From the NCBI RefSeq assembly GCF_003353065.1, contig NZ_CP027806.1, positions 1,025,001 to 1,089,000 on the forward strand: DNA of 64,000 nucleotides, given 5' to 3'. Source of the DNA: Cyclonatronum proteinivorum (GTDB lineage Bacteria; Bacteroidota; Rhodothermia; Balneolales; Cyclonatronaceae). Positions 55,230 through 64,000 of the stretch are shown piece after piece (position 1 is the stretch's first letter; each line of letters begins with the position of its first letter). The translations under genes were made by a program, and so were the position numbers. The notes under the pieces were generated by a model. The model searched no databases. It was given only the letters and a program-made list of their open reading frames with translations, and was not told the origin of the DNA.

Positions 55230-55646
55230 TTAGTCTTCAAAGATAACATCCCAGCCGACGGGGATGTTCGGATCCAGGCTTGCCCCGACAGAACAGTACT
55301 TTTCGACCGCGAGACTCACGGCCCGCCGCGCTTTTTCCTGGTTCAGCGCGCCTTTGAGGGTAAACACCAGCTGAATATCGGTGAAAGGCTTCACATCTTT
55401 GCCTTCACCGCGCCTGCCCCGCGCACTTACGCGCACGTCTTCCAGCGGCTCGCGCTGTTTTTTGAGGATGGCTACGATGTCGAACACACTGCAGGATGCG
55501 ACAGCGGTAAGCAACAGCTCCATCGGGCGCATGCCTTTGCCTTCGCCCCCAATAGCTGCAGAGCCGTCAATTTGTACGGTGTTGCCGTCTGCGTTCGAGG
55601 CTTCAAAATGGACGTTGTCGTTGCGTCTGTGTAGGGTGATTTCCAT
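55230..55646 (-). CDS. OsmC-family protein
   Basis: 138 aa. Predicted thiol-dependent peroxidase of the OsmC/Ohr family: GSAAIGGEGKGMRPMELLL, AVASCSVFDIVAIL and VEKYCSVGASL hold the two redox cysteines (about C52 and C117). YhfA-like OsmC proteins are equally possible. Forty bases after punA and followed by cysE on the same strand. Confidence 0.87.
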   Translation of the reverse strand: MEITLHRRNDNVHFEASNADGNTVQIDGSAAIGGEGKGMRPMELLLTAVASCSVFDIVAILKKQREPLEDVRVSARGRRGEGKDVKPFTDIQLVFTLKGALNQEKARRAVSLAVEKYCSVGASLDPNIPVGWDVIFED

Positions 55647-55685
55647 GATTCGTTTTTTTAAGATTGGGGAGGGGAACAGCCTGCA

Positions 55686-56480
55686 TTACAGCTCGGTCTG
55701 AATCAGCCGGCTGACGAGGCGGCCAAAGTCTTCCTTCCGGTTTTCGGCGGTTTCCTTGACTTCGCTGTGATCGAGTTTGCCGGTGCTTACGCCGGTCGCC
55801 ATATTGGTTACCAGGGTGATGCCGATGGTGAGTATGCCCAGGCGTGTGGCTTCAGCCAGCTCGGGAGCCGTGCTCATGCCGACGACATCGGCGCCCATGA
55901 TGCGGAAGGCGCGGATCTCGGCCTTGGTTTCGTAGGTCGGACCGCTTACGTACAGGTAGGTGCCGTGCTGCAGTACGATGCCTTCGTCGGTCGCAAGCTG
56001 GAGGATGCGGCTGCGCAGGGGGACATTGTCAAAGCGGCGCGTTGCTTTTGGCGTGCCGCGCAGTCCGTAGCTCAGGTTCGGTCCCATGCAGTCGGTAATC
56101 AGCAAGAGGTCTCCCACCTGCAAACGTCCGCTGATGCCGCCTGCCGCGTTGCTGATAATCAGTTTCGGAATGCCCAGCCGGTGCGTGATGTGCACGAGGG
56201 CGAGCGTCACTTCCATAGGGTAGCCTTCATAGCTGTGGAAGCGTCCGCCGAAGGCCAGCACTTTTTTGGTGCCGATGGTGCCGTAGTGAATGGTTCCGGC
56301 ATGACCTGCAACACTAACCGTCGGCATGCCGGGTAGTGTTGCATAAGGAATGTCCAGGCGGTTTTCCAAAAGTGTGGCAAAATCTCCCAGTCCCGATCCC
56401 AGAATTACGGCGGCGTCAGCGCCTTCAATCCCATGTTTTTTTAGTCCTTCGAGTATGGACTCAAGTTTAACCTGCTTCAT
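55686..56480 (-). CDS. punA: Purine-nucleoside phosphorylase
   Basis: Phosphorolysis of purine nucleosides in salvage. 264 aa from the ATG at 56480 (MKQVKLESILEGL); the open frame further upstream is antisense to the MBL gene. AVILGSGLGDFA, AGHAGTIHYG (phosphate site), GRFHSYEGYPM, ISNAAGGI and SGPTYETKAEIRAF with VGMSTAPELAEATRLGI. Overlaps the upstream MBL-fold gene by 14 bases, so translational coupling is likely. Confidence 0.93.
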   Translation of the reverse strand: MKQVKLESILEGLKKHGIEGADAAVILGSGLGDFATLLENRLDIPYATLPGMPTVSVAGHAGTIHYGTIGTKKVLAFGGRFHSYEGYPMEVTLALVHITHRLGIPKLIISNAAGGISGRLQVGDLLLITDCMGPNLSYGLRGTPKATRRFDNVPLRSRILQLATDEGIVLQHGTYLYVSGPTYETKAEIRAFRIMGADVVGMSTAPELAEATRLGILTIGITLVTNMATGVSTGKLDHSEVKETAENRKEDFGRLVSRLIQTEL

Positions 56481-57267
56481 AATGAGGCGCTGTATTCGTG
56501 ATTTGATACCCCTTCTCGTCATCATAGCCGGAAAGCCGGAACAGGGGGTGAACCGTATCGTGATAGGCCATGAGGATGGCGTTTTCCTTGTAAGCCCGTT
56601 TCTGAATTTCTTCCCGCAGCTGCATGCTGCGCTTGCCGTCGTAGTCGTATTTGGCCGCATAGCGCCGGTTTACGGCACCGCGCGTTCCGAGCACATCCCC
56701 GGCCATAAGCAAAAGCTGATCCTGAAGGCGGATTTCTGTCATGCGGCTGAATTCGGTATGTCCGCCAATGCAGTAGCTGCGCACGTACTCGTTGATCTGC
56801 ACATCGTCGTCCATCAGCTCGAGATCGGCGCGGGCTTCTATAAAATTGACAAACTCGGCATGCGGTACTTCTTCATCGGAGGTTTGCTGCATTTTCGCCC
56901 ACTCCTTTTCCGAGGCCCAGATGGTTGCGTCGGGAAAGGTCAGCTCCCAGTAGCCGTTGGTTTGGTGCGCAAGGCCGCCGATGTGATCGTAGTGCAGGTG
57001 ACTGCAAATGACATCGGTGATGTCGCGCTCGCTCAGGTCCAGCTGATCCAGGTTGTTGAGGAGGATGGCCGTGTGGTTTTCCAGCCCAAAGGTGCCGAGA
57101 CCGCAGTCGAGGAGCATGTTGCGGTCGGGCGTCTGAATCAAAAAGGGGTTGAGCGCAATTTTGAGGGAGGCTTTGCGCGGCGGATCACCCGGGGCGATAC
57201 GCCGGAATTCTTTGTCCCATCCGACCGAAAATACCCCTTCATGCAGCGGAATCACTTTATAACTCAT
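56467..57267 (-). CDS. MBL-fold metallo-hydrolase
   Basis: 266 aa. Metal-binding motif SHLHYDHIGGLAH near residue 108 (HxHxDH), with further His/Asp ligands (GGHTEFS, AGDVLG) and a final AYHDTVHPLFRL. Substrate unknown; similar to quorum-quenching lactonases and phosphodiesterase-type MBL proteins. Four-base overlap with the upstream PhoH gene (ATGA). Confidence 0.87.
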   Translation of the reverse strand: MSYKVIPLHEGVFSVGWDKEFRRIAPGDPPRKASLKIALNPFLIQTPDRNMLLDCGLGTFGLENHTAILLNNLDQLDLSERDITDVICSHLHYDHIGGLAHQTNGYWELTFPDATIWASEKEWAKMQQTSDEEVPHAEFVNFIEARADLELMDDDVQINEYVRSYCIGGHTEFSRMTEIRLQDQLLLMAGDVLGTRGAVNRRYAAKYDYDGKRSMQLREEIQKRAYKENAILMAYHDTVHPLFRLSGYDDEKGYQITNTAPHYEAG

Positions 57268-58301
57268 GTCAGTGGCTTGGTCTGTTCCTGCTTTTGGGAG
57301 GCCGCACGTTCCTGCTCCGCTTTTTTGAGGCGGGCTTCTTCCTTCTGTTCGTGCCGCTCGTAGGCCGAAATAATCTGCCGGATCAGCTTGTGCCGCACCA
57401 CATCGCGCTGATCGAGGTACACAAACTCGATCCCTTCAATGTTCTGGAGAATATGCTGAATGGAAATCAGGCCCGATTGCTTGAGCCGCGGCAGGTCGGT
57501 TTGGGTGATGTCCCCTGTGATAATGGCCCGCGAATTGAAGCCGAGGCGGGTCAGGAACATCTTCATCTGCATGTTGGTCGCGTTCTGCGCTTCATCCAGA
57601 ATCACGAAGGCGTTGTTGAGGGTGCGGCCGCGCATGTAGGCGAGCGGGGCGATTTCAATCACGTTTTTGGTCATGTTGAGATCGAGCCGGTCTTTATCGA
57701 TCATCTCTTCGAGCGCGTCGTAGAGCGGACGCAGGTAGGGATCGATTTTGTCTTTGAGGCCGCCCGGCAGAAATCCCAGGTTTTCGCCCGCTTCCACGGC
57801 GGGACGCACGAGCACAATTTTTTTGACTTTTTTCTCTTTCAGGGCCTTTACCGCAATGGCAACCGAGGTGTAGGTTTTTCCGGTACCGGCGGGGCCAATC
57901 GCAAAAACGATGTCGTTTTTGGCGGAAGCTTCCACTATGCGCTTTTGGTTCGGCGTTTTGGCGCGGACAACTTCGCCGGTGTGCGTGCGCACAATGGTTT
58001 CGCCGTCTTCGGGAGTGGGGGCGTTGTCATCGGCGAGGCGTTCCCCCAGCTTCATATTGAGGAGGGTGCTCACGTCCTGATCGGTTACGGCCTTGTTGCG
58101 GATGGCCAGCCGGATGAGCCGGTTCACCAGGTCGTTGATTTCGGCGAAGTCTTCGCTCGAGCCCGAAATTTTGATTTTATTCCCGCGCGCTGAAAGGGTT
58201 GCGCCGGGATAGGCTTGTTCGATTTTTCTGAGGATACGATCCTGAATGCCAAATACGAGCACAGGTTCCACATCCTTAATTTCAATGGTTTGTTCTATCA
58301 A
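57264..58301 (-). CDS. PhoH-like ATPase
   Basis: 345 aa. N-terminal KH-like part (ILRKIEQAYPGATLSARGNK), then the PhoH NTPase: FAIGPAGTGKTYTSVAIA (Walker A, ~137), VRPAVEAGENLGFLPG, FVILDEAQNAT (Walker B) and ITGDITQTDLP. PhoH2-like RNA helicase/nuclease activity is known in some members. Cotranscribed with the MBL gene downstream. The C-terminus is rich in Glu/Lys/Ala/Gln (REEARLKKAEQERAASQ-type). Confidence 0.92.
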   Translation of the reverse strand: MIEQTIEIKDVEPVLVFGIQDRILRKIEQAYPGATLSARGNKIKISGSSEDFAEINDLVNRLIRLAIRNKAVTDQDVSTLLNMKLGERLADDNAPTPEDGETIVRTHTGEVVRAKTPNQKRIVEASAKNDIVFAIGPAGTGKTYTSVAIAVKALKEKKVKKIVLVRPAVEAGENLGFLPGGLKDKIDPYLRPLYDALEEMIDKDRLDLNMTKNVIEIAPLAYMRGRTLNNAFVILDEAQNATNMQMKMFLTRLGFNSRAIITGDITQTDLPRLKQSGLISIQHILQNIEGIEFVYLDQRDVVRHKLIRQIISAYERHEQKEEARLKKAEQERAASQKQEQTKPLT

Positions 58302-58380
58302 TGGGCAGGGGAAAAGGGATTTATGAAGAGGGGTGAATCAGGATGAAATCAGCGCTTCGGGTGAATCATTCCAACCTACG

Positions 58381-59094
58381 CTATGCGAGGTCGGTGCTGC
58401 CGATAATGGTCTTCTGCGTGAGCCGCTGAATGCGCTCCTTCCGGTCCTGCGCGCCAAAAACGCTGCTGCCGCACACGATGATGTCGGTGCCCGCACGGGC
58501 AATTATCTCCGCATTGTCCACCCCCGCGCCGCCATCGATCTCGATGAGGAAGTTCAGCCCCATCTGCCGGCGCCAGGCTGCGAGCCGCTGTATTTTCGGA
58601 ATGCTTGCTTTGATGAAGGCCTGACCGCCAAAGCCGGGGTTCACGCTCATCACGCACACCAGGTCAACTTCGGGCAACAGCTCTTCGATTTGGGTGAGGG
58701 GCGTGCCGGGGTTGATGGCTACGCCGGCATACAGCCCCATAGCTTTGATGGCATTCAGGGTGCGGTGCGCGTGCGGATCGGCTTCCGCGTGAATGGTGAT
58801 AAGATCAGCGCCGGCTTTCTGAAAGGCTTCGAGGTAGAGCGCGGGCTTTTCAATCATCAGGTGTGTGTCGAGGAAGGCTTCCGGGGCACTGCGACGGGCG
58901 GCTTCCACGATCATCGGCCCGAAACTGATGTTGGGCACAAAGTGACCGTCCATCACATCGCAGTGTATCCATTTGATACCTGTTGCGGTGCAGCTTTCGA
59001 TTTCGGCGCCCAGTTGGGTGTAGTCAGCGGCCAGGATGGAGGGCGCGATGGTTGGGAATGCGTAGGTGTTATGCAGCGGGTGCCGAAGGTTCAC
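58381..59094 (-). CDS. rpe: Ribulose-phosphate 3-epimerase
   Basis: Interconverts ribulose- and xylulose-5-phosphate in the pentose-phosphate pathway. 237 aa TIM barrel: TIAPSILAADYTQLG, IHCDVMDGHFVPNISFGP (metal His/Asp), VMSVNPGFGGQAF and IEIDGGAGVDN. Between the PASTA gene and the phoH gene on the same strand. Confidence 0.95.
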   Translation of the reverse strand: MNLRHPLHNTYAFPTIAPSILAADYTQLGAEIESCTATGIKWIHCDVMDGHFVPNISFGPMIVEAARRSAPEAFLDTHLMIEKPALYLEAFQKAGADLITIHAEADPHAHRTLNAIKAMGLYAGVAINPGTPLTQIEELLPEVDLVCVMSVNPGFGGQAFIKASIPKIQRLAAWRRQMGLNFLIEIDGGAGVDNAEIIARAGTDIIVCGSSVFGAQDRKERIQRLTQKTIIGSTDLA

Positions 59095-59205
59095 GGGGTG
59101 TTTTTTTAGGGTGATGGTTGCTGAGCCCCGACGAGCGTCTGAGGCAGCTCAGGCCCGGGGCGGGAGGCGTTGAAGAGCGGGTGATTCAGCGCGTATCTGC
59201 GGCGC

Positions 59206-60063
59206 TTATTCATCGCGGTCGTTGTCGGTTTCGGGGATGATGAGGCTGTCCGGCACGGCGCGTCCGAGGTCGGTATCGTCATCGATTTGTACCCCGCGCT
59301 CTTCGGCTTCCTGCAGGTCTGCGAGCTCTGAAACGACCAGATCAATGCGCTCGCCTTCAAAAAGGGAATCCGCGTCTGCCGGGCTGAATGATATGACCAT
59401 GTTGGGATCCATGTCGGCTGCCGGCTGAAAGACGATCTGACCTACGCGAAGCCCGTTCTGCCGGATTTCCCGCTGCGCAATCGCAAGGCGCTTGCCGACG
59501 ATTTCAGGCACCGCGACTTTATTCATCCCCAGGCCGTCGCTTACCACGAGGTTTACCGGCGTGCCCCTGCGGACAGATTCGCCGGCTTCAATGCTTTGCC
59601 CCATTACAATATTGGGGAAGCGGGAGGAAACATATTCCACAAAACCGGCTTCCAGCCCCTGACTTTGCAGCTGAATCTGCGCATTCCGCAGGGAGATGTT
59701 CTGTACGTCCGGCACGGTAACCATGGGCGTCTCGGAGGCATTGACCGTGAGATAGATTTTCCGGCTTGGTTTTACGAGGCTGTTGCCGCGCGGGGCCTGA
59801 TCGAGAACAAAGTCCGGCGGGAAGGCTTCATTTGAGCGGCGGTCGATAATTTCGTAGCGCAGCCCGGCTTGTTGCAGCTTCAGGATGGCGTCATCATAGG
59901 CAACACGCGTCACATCCGGTACAGTAACGCCCTGATTGTATTTGGTATAGGCCGGCATGATGACCCGGTCCATGAGTAAAAGTAAAAGGACGCCGGACAG
60001 GATGAGGATTAAAAATCCGATGTACAGTCTTTTATCGGTGAGAAGGTCTTTAAAGGCGGACAT
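59206..60063 (-). CDS. Membrane-anchored PASTA-domain protein
   Basis: 285 aa. Short cytoplasmic start, one membrane helix (YIGFLILILSGVLLLLL, ~15-31), then three PASTA domains of ~70 residues, each opening with a P-D/E-x pattern: TVPDVTRVAYDDAILKLQQAG, TVPDVQNISLRNAQIQLQSQG, AVPEIVGKRLAIAQREIRQNG. The tail is acidic (DDDTD, TDNDRDE). No kinase domain, so it is not a StkP/PknB-type enzyme. Typically binds muropeptides and is cell-wall related. Lies 112 bases upstream of rpe. Confidence 0.9.
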   Translation of the reverse strand: MSAFKDLLTDKRLYIGFLILILSGVLLLLLMDRVIMPAYTKYNQGVTVPDVTRVAYDDAILKLQQAGLRYEIIDRRSNEAFPPDFVLDQAPRGNSLVKPSRKIYLTVNASETPMVTVPDVQNISLRNAQIQLQSQGLEAGFVEYVSSRFPNIVMGQSIEAGESVRRGTPVNLVVSDGLGMNKVAVPEIVGKRLAIAQREIRQNGLRVGQIVFQPAADMDPNMVISFSPADADSLFEGERIDLVVSELADLQEAEERGVQIDDDTDLGRAVPDSLIIPETDNDRDE

Positions 60064-60129
60064 GAATAGTGGTTTTGAAAAGGGGCTGAAGGGCTGCCGG
60101 ATACAGCCTTTCGGCGAACGTCAAAGATA

Positions 60130-61215
60130 CTAAAAATTGAAGGATAGTTGAACGGAGGGGTTGCCGCCTGCGGTGAGGGAAGCCGAAGTTTCGAGCTGCC
60201 GGCGGTGCATGCGCAGCTGAGAAACAAAAAAGGCGTCGAAAGCCGAGAAAACGTGGTTCGCAATCAGAAGCATGCCCATATTGCGGGAAAAGCGGAGCGC
60301 GTCATTGAATTCCTCTTCAAGGGCGGCATGGAAGCGCCAGCTCGGCGGCATATCGGCCACGCCCCCGTCCACGATATTGATGTCGCGGTTCCAGTCGCGC
60401 CAGCCGGGGGCAAACTGAAAGTATTTGCTCGGCAGCTCGTAGTACTGCTGCGAGCCGTATGGGTTGACTACGTGCGAAAGCGGGCGCCCCGTTACGCGGG
60501 AGAGGGTGCCGAACTCGAACTCATTGAGGCGTGCCAGGTCAATCATGGCCCAGTCAATATCGGTGTTGAAGGTCGCCCGAACGAAGCCGTTGTCGCGCAG
60601 CACCTGCATGCCTTCCGGGGTGAGGACATCTTCCAGGCGCATATCGAGCTGCGTGTACTGTACCAGGAATTGCGCGTACTGCACGACGCTCCAGTGCGCG
60701 TCGGCGAAGTCGTTATACTGCTGCTGTTTCCGGTCGCCAATGCGCCGCTGATCGACCATAAGGTAGAAGGCCCCGATTTCAATGCCTGCAAAAACGGCGG
60801 TTTTCCACCACTGCTGATTTGCGGCCTGCCCCAGACCGGGTACGAGGGCCGAGCTGAGGAAGGCAAGGCCGGGGGTTTCGGCTATGGTGCGCATGAAGCC
60901 GCGCGGACTTGCTGAGGCAAAGCCGGTTTCGGCGGCGGTGCGTTCACGCAGGTGCATGCCCAGTTCGTGCCAGGCCTGCTGCCCGGCGGCGTCGTAGCGC
61001 AGCCTGAGTTGCGGTTGCCCGGTCTCGCTGCCCTGAAGCCAGTGATCGAGCTCGTGCTGCGTCAGTTCGCTTGTCAGGCTGTGTGCTGTGGCCTGCAATT
61101 GTGCCGTGACCGGGCTGCCAAATTGTGCCTGCACTGCCGCAGGGAACAGGGCTGACCATGCGGCTGCTGTAAACAGCACTAGCAAGGCAGAAAAGGAAAA
61201 ACGGGCTTCTGACAT
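60130..61215 (-). CDS. DUF5683-like exported membrane protein
   Basis: 361 aa from the ATG at 61215 (MSEARFSFSALLVLF); longer starts to 61404 lack support. Signal peptide to about residue 32 (AAVQAQ). A conserved-looking region PGLGQAANQQWWKTAVFAGI and EIGAFYLMVDQRR resembles DUF5683, a Bacteroidota-type domain; HVVNPYGSQQYYELPSKYFQ follows. The C-terminus (TAGGNPSVQLSFNF) resembles an outer-membrane strand. Function unknown; the name is from resemblance. Confidence 0.65.
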   Translation of the reverse strand: MSEARFSFSALLVLFTAAAWSALFPAAVQAQFGSPVTAQLQATAHSLTSELTQHELDHWLQGSETGQPQLRLRYDAAGQQAWHELGMHLRERTAAETGFASASPRGFMRTIAETPGLAFLSSALVPGLGQAANQQWWKTAVFAGIEIGAFYLMVDQRRIGDRKQQQYNDFADAHWSVVQYAQFLVQYTQLDMRLEDVLTPEGMQVLRDNGFVRATFNTDIDWAMIDLARLNEFEFGTLSRVTGRPLSHVVNPYGSQQYYELPSKYFQFAPGWRDWNRDINIVDGGVADMPPSWRFHAALEEEFNDALRFSRNMGMLLIANHVFSAFDAFFVSQLRMHRRQLETSASLTAGGNPSVQLSFNF

Positions 61216-61446
61216 GATGTATCCGGTTTTGATGGGAAGTTGAAACAGGAATTTATGAATTGTGCAGGAGGCTGGCCTGCGTTTGGTTTGCTGCTGCTGC
61301 TGCGGGTTTCGAGAAAAGGCCCGGAACCAGCTTGTGCCCCAAAAAGCAAGGCGCCTGTGCCGCGCAACGCCCTGCCAATCTCGCTTTGCACCATTGATGT
61401 TCACGGAGTTTACCCAAATAAAAAAAGAGCGGGAAAACCCGGGACC

Positions 61447-64000
61447 TTAGAGTTCGAAATCGAACAACAGACCGAAGTTAATGAGTACTTCACCGCCGAA
61501 GCGGACGGTTTCGCGCTGATCGGCACTTACGAAGCCTTCGGGAACGCGCAGGTCGAACTGATTGAGGCCGTAGGCGCCGCTGATGAAGAAGCGGCTCGGG
61601 AACAGGTAAAAGGACTGAATGTTGACGCGCAGCTCGGCACCGATTCCGGTTTTGAGGTTGTCGCCGATGTCGAGGGGGCCGCCCCAGCCGTTGCCGGTTT
61701 CGGCGAAGAAGCGCGCGAAGACTTTGTCGAGGGTGAAGGCGCCGCGCTGCCGGTTGATGTTGGTGAACAGCGGCTGCATGACGGAGAATTGGGCGAAGGC
61801 CGTGCGGTTGCCGCCCAGGGCGAAGAAGGGGTAGCTGCGCATGCCGTCAAAGCCGCCGATGTAGTCGAGGAAGAAGTATTCGTCGGGGTCGTCGAAGTAG
61901 GAGAACAGGCGGGTGCGCAGCTGCATGACGCGGTTGAGCGGACCGAGGAAGCCGTAGCGGGCGTCGAGCTCGACGGAGTGATTGCGGTAGGTGTTGTACA
62001 CGGGGATGAGCGTGCCGTCGCGGATTTCGTAGCGATCGAGGAGGCGCCCCGGCTGATAGTTGTAGCGGATGTGCCCGCGGAAGCCGATCGGGGAGATGTC
62101 GCCGTGCCGCCAGGGCAGGTAGGCGTCCACCACGTAGGCGGCGGTGAGGGTGTTGCCGATGAAGTAGCGCGCCGTGGAGCCGGGCACAAAATCGTTGAAT
62201 TCGTTCGAGAAAAAGGACTGCGTTGAGACGCGGTAGGGCGTGTGGTGCCAGCCGACCTGCACCAGGCTGAAGCGGTTGAGCTTGCTGTACAGGTTGATTT
62301 CGGCCTGCCAGATGTCGTAGGCGATGTCGATGGCGGTCGTATCCGGCAGACAGGCGGTGCAGGGGAATTCTTCGATTTCGAGGCCGTTGCGGACGTTACG
62401 GCGCAGGTTGTAGAGGCCGATTTCGACGGTTGGCGACCAGTGCCGCTCGATGAAGGGCAGGCCGGTGTATTCGGCAATCAGGAAGAGGTCGCGGTCGAGA
62501 TCAACCAGGCGGCCGGGGCGGAAAAATTCGTTTACGGTGTCGGCGTCGCGGGAAGCCGGTCCCACAAGGAGTCCGCCGAAGAGGGAGATTCGGTCCAGCA
62601 TTTCCCGCGAGCTCATGTAGAACCCGACTTTGGCGTCCCGGAGGATGTTGCGGCCCAGGTCTCCGAAGTTTCCGGCCTTGACCAGCGAGCTGTTGCGGCC
62701 AAACTCCTGCGAGTAGTTGTCGAAGCGGATGGTTGGCAGGAAGCTGAAGGAGATGAAGGTGTCTTCGTAGGAGATGAACTCGCGGCGGTCTGATTGTCCG
62801 CGGGTTTCGAGTTCGAACACGTGCGGGTCGCGGCGGACCTGCGCGTAGGTTTCCGCAGAAAACGGCGTGATGTCGGTGTCGTCGAAGGTGTTGAGCGGGC
62901 TCAGGTCACGGGCGCGTGGACGGGGGCCGAAGGCAGGCCGCGCAGCAAGGTCGTGACGCTGATTGTGGGTCAACAGGGTCTCCACATCGGCACGGCGGAT
63001 TTTGTAGCCGGTTGACGTGAATTCCGAGTAGAGCAAGGCGCCCGCTTCATTGACGTGCGGCTGGAAGGCCCCGCCAATTACATCGGTGAGCTGCACCAGC
63101 GGTCCGCCCTGTTCGAGATCATAGCGGTAGATGTCGAATTTGTGGTTGAAGTCGGCGGCGAGGTAGAGGAAGCGGCCGTCCGGACTCACAAAGGGATCGC
63201 GGATGTCGGTATCCGGCACTTGCAGGATGACTTCGTGCGGGCCCGGCGTTTGGGCGTTGAAGCGTACGATGTAGCGGCCCCGGCTGTGATCGCCTTTGGC
63301 TGCGAAAAGCTGCGTGCCATCGGGTGACCATACGGGGTTGAAGAGCTGTTCGCTTTGGTCGAAGGCGCTCAGCTGTTGGGTGTCGCCGGTCTCAGGATCA
63401 ATAATGACAAGGTTGAGGGTGCCGTCGAAGAGCTGCAGGGCGGCAATGCGGCTGCCGTCGGGCGACCATGCGGGTTCGTGCAGCCGGGCGTCGCGGGTGA
63501 GCTGTTCGGTCCGGCGGGTTTCCGTATTGAAGAGGTAGAGGTCGCCGTAGGTTTCGCCGAAGCGATTTTGTTCGATGAAGCTGTATGCGACCTGCGCGCC
63601 GTCGGGCGAAAAGGTGTAGCCGCTACTGATCCGGCTGATGAGCGGGCGCGAGTACATGCCGCAGCTGTGCCGGAATGCGCCGCCCTGTGTTTCGCCCTGA
63701 AGCCGGGGGGCACCGACGAGCTCGCTTGCGTCTCCGTTTTCGTCCAGCACAATGAGAGCGGTTCGGGGGAAGTCAAAAAACTGATTGCTGAGAAAAGCTA
63801 CGTTTCCGTCGGGCGTGAACGCGGGCTGCAGGTTGATGAAGCCGAGGTCGTACACCGGTTCGGCGGGACTTTCGTGTATGTGCGCTGCGAAGTCGGTGTA
63901 GGCCGTGCGCAGGCTGTCAACCCATTGCTGATAGAGTTCTTCGCCGGGAATGCCGGTCGCGCGGCGCATGGCCCCGCGGATGTCGCGGCTGTTGGCCAGC
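61447..64000 (-). CDS. TolB-propeller/outer-membrane beta-barrel protein (N-terminal end cut by window)
   Basis: Very large protein, 840 aa from the ATG at 63969; the frame continues to the right window edge, so the true start is probably further upstream. First ~330 residues: a TolB-like propeller with repeats FSPDGAQVAY, WSPDGSRIAAL, WSPDGTQLFAA and SPDGRFLYLAAD. Then a ~500-residue C-terminal region of alternating strands (RYFIGNTLTAAYVVDAYLPW, ALGGNRTAFAQFSVMQPLF) ending in LINFGLLFDFEL, a C-terminal aromatic strand typical of barrels, resembling surface-antigen/Omp85-type families. Cell-surface localisation is inferred. Confidence 0.8.
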   Translation of the reverse strand, partial: LANSRDIRGAMRRATGIPGEELYQQWVDSLRTAYTDFAAHIHESPAEPVYDLGFINLQPAFTPDGNVAFLSNQFFDFPRTALIVLDENGDASELVGAPRLQGETQGGAFRHSCGMYSRPLISRISSGYTFSPDGAQVAYSFIEQNRFGETYGDLYLFNTETRRTEQLTRDARLHEPAWSPDGSRIAALQLFDGTLNLVIIDPETGDTQQLSAFDQSEQLFNPVWSPDGTQLFAAKGDHSRGRYIVRFNAQTPGPHEVILQVPDTDIRDPFVSPDGRFLYLAADFNHKFDIYRYDLEQGGPLVQLTDVIGGAFQPHVNEAGALLYSEFTSTGYKIRRADVETLLTHNQRHDLAARPAFGPRPRARDLSPLNTFDDTDITPFSAETYAQVRRDPHVFELETRGQSDRREFISYEDTFISFSFLPTIRFDNYSQEFGRNSSLVKAGNFGDLGRNILRDAKVGFYMSSREMLDRISLFGGLLVGPASRDADTVNEFFRPGRLVDLDRDLFLIAEYTGLPFIERHWSPTVEIGLYNLRRNVRNGLEIEEFPCTACLPDTTAIDIAYDIWQAEINLYSKLNRFSLVQVGWHHTPYRVSTQSFFSNEFNDFVPGSTARYFIGNTLTAAYVVDAYLPWRHGDISPIGFRGHIRYNYQPGRLLDRYEIRDGTLIPVYNTYRNHSVELDARYGFLGPLNRVMQLRTRLFSYFDDPDEYFFLDYIGGFDGMRSYPFFALGGNRTAFAQFSVMQPLFTNINRQRGAFTLDKVFARFFAETGNGWGGPLDIGDNLKTGIGAELRVNIQSFYLFPSRFFISGAYGLNQFDLRVPEGFVSADQRETVRFGGEVLINFGLLFDFEL

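Noticed and set aside
61240-63538. Long plus-strand frames opposite the propeller/barrel gene
   Set aside because: Antisense to a coding frame with SPDG repeats; no motifs of their own.

Overview
The window is one chromosomal stretch of a bacterium from the Bacteroidota/Chlorobiota/Rhodothermota/Balneolota side of the FCB superphylum, most likely a Balneolota-like organism (inference). The reasons are the unbroken order rpsL-rpsG-fusA-tuf-rpsJ...rplQ, the weak or absent Shine-Dalgarno sites in front of most genes, GTG/TTG starts on some ribosomal genes, cysteine-free forms of L36, S14 and S4, and a Bacteroidota-type promoter (TTG / TAnnTTTG) in front of a restriction gene. No rRNA, tRNA or CRISPR array was seen.

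Layout. 1-2673: 3' end of typA/bipA converging on recG. 2871-21773: about 19 kb of translation genes on the plus strand, fusing the str, S10, spc and alpha operons (with secY, map, infA, rpmJ and rpoA). It ends at a strong terminator, and rpmD (L30) is missing. 22151-31671: an FAD amine oxidase, an outer-membrane barrel protein, a Tat-exported type II sulfide:quinone oxidoreductase, an exported protein, a 2-kb tandem array of ~412-422-bp non-coding palindrome-rich repeats, a PQQ-type sugar dehydrogenase lipoprotein and a membrane protein. 32498-39024: a defence island with an AT-rich type II restriction-modification pair, a McrB-like AAA+ protein with a DUF2357/DUF524 McrC-like nuclease, and a Vsr endonuclease.

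39062-48032: a second island, bounded by 111-bp direct repeats (107/111 identical) of the 3' end of an enoyl-CoA hydratase gene. This is the pattern left by insertion into the 3' end of a gene. Inside, one strand carries an orphan 439-aa protein and then a compact operon: AAA+ ATPase, ADP-ribosylglycohydrolase, a second paralogous AAA+ ATPase and an unannotated 37-aa single-membrane-segment peptide. The other strand carries an orphan protein, a WYL-domain regulator and two small orphan proteins. This is the best candidate for an undescribed system. Next to the left repeat lie the decayed ends of a second DUF2357-vsr pair.

48777-64000: repeat fragments, an integral-membrane alpha/beta hydrolase, an orphan N-terminal fragment of an integron-type integrase, a lipoprotein, and then a mostly leftward housekeeping block: cysM, cysE, an OsmC protein, punA, an MBL-fold hydrolase, a PhoH ATPase, rpe, a PASTA protein, a DUF5683-like protein and a very large TolB-propeller/outer-membrane-barrel protein cut by the window edge. 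cysE and cysM supply the two steps of cysteine synthesis and are separated by a diverged inverted copy of the repeat family.
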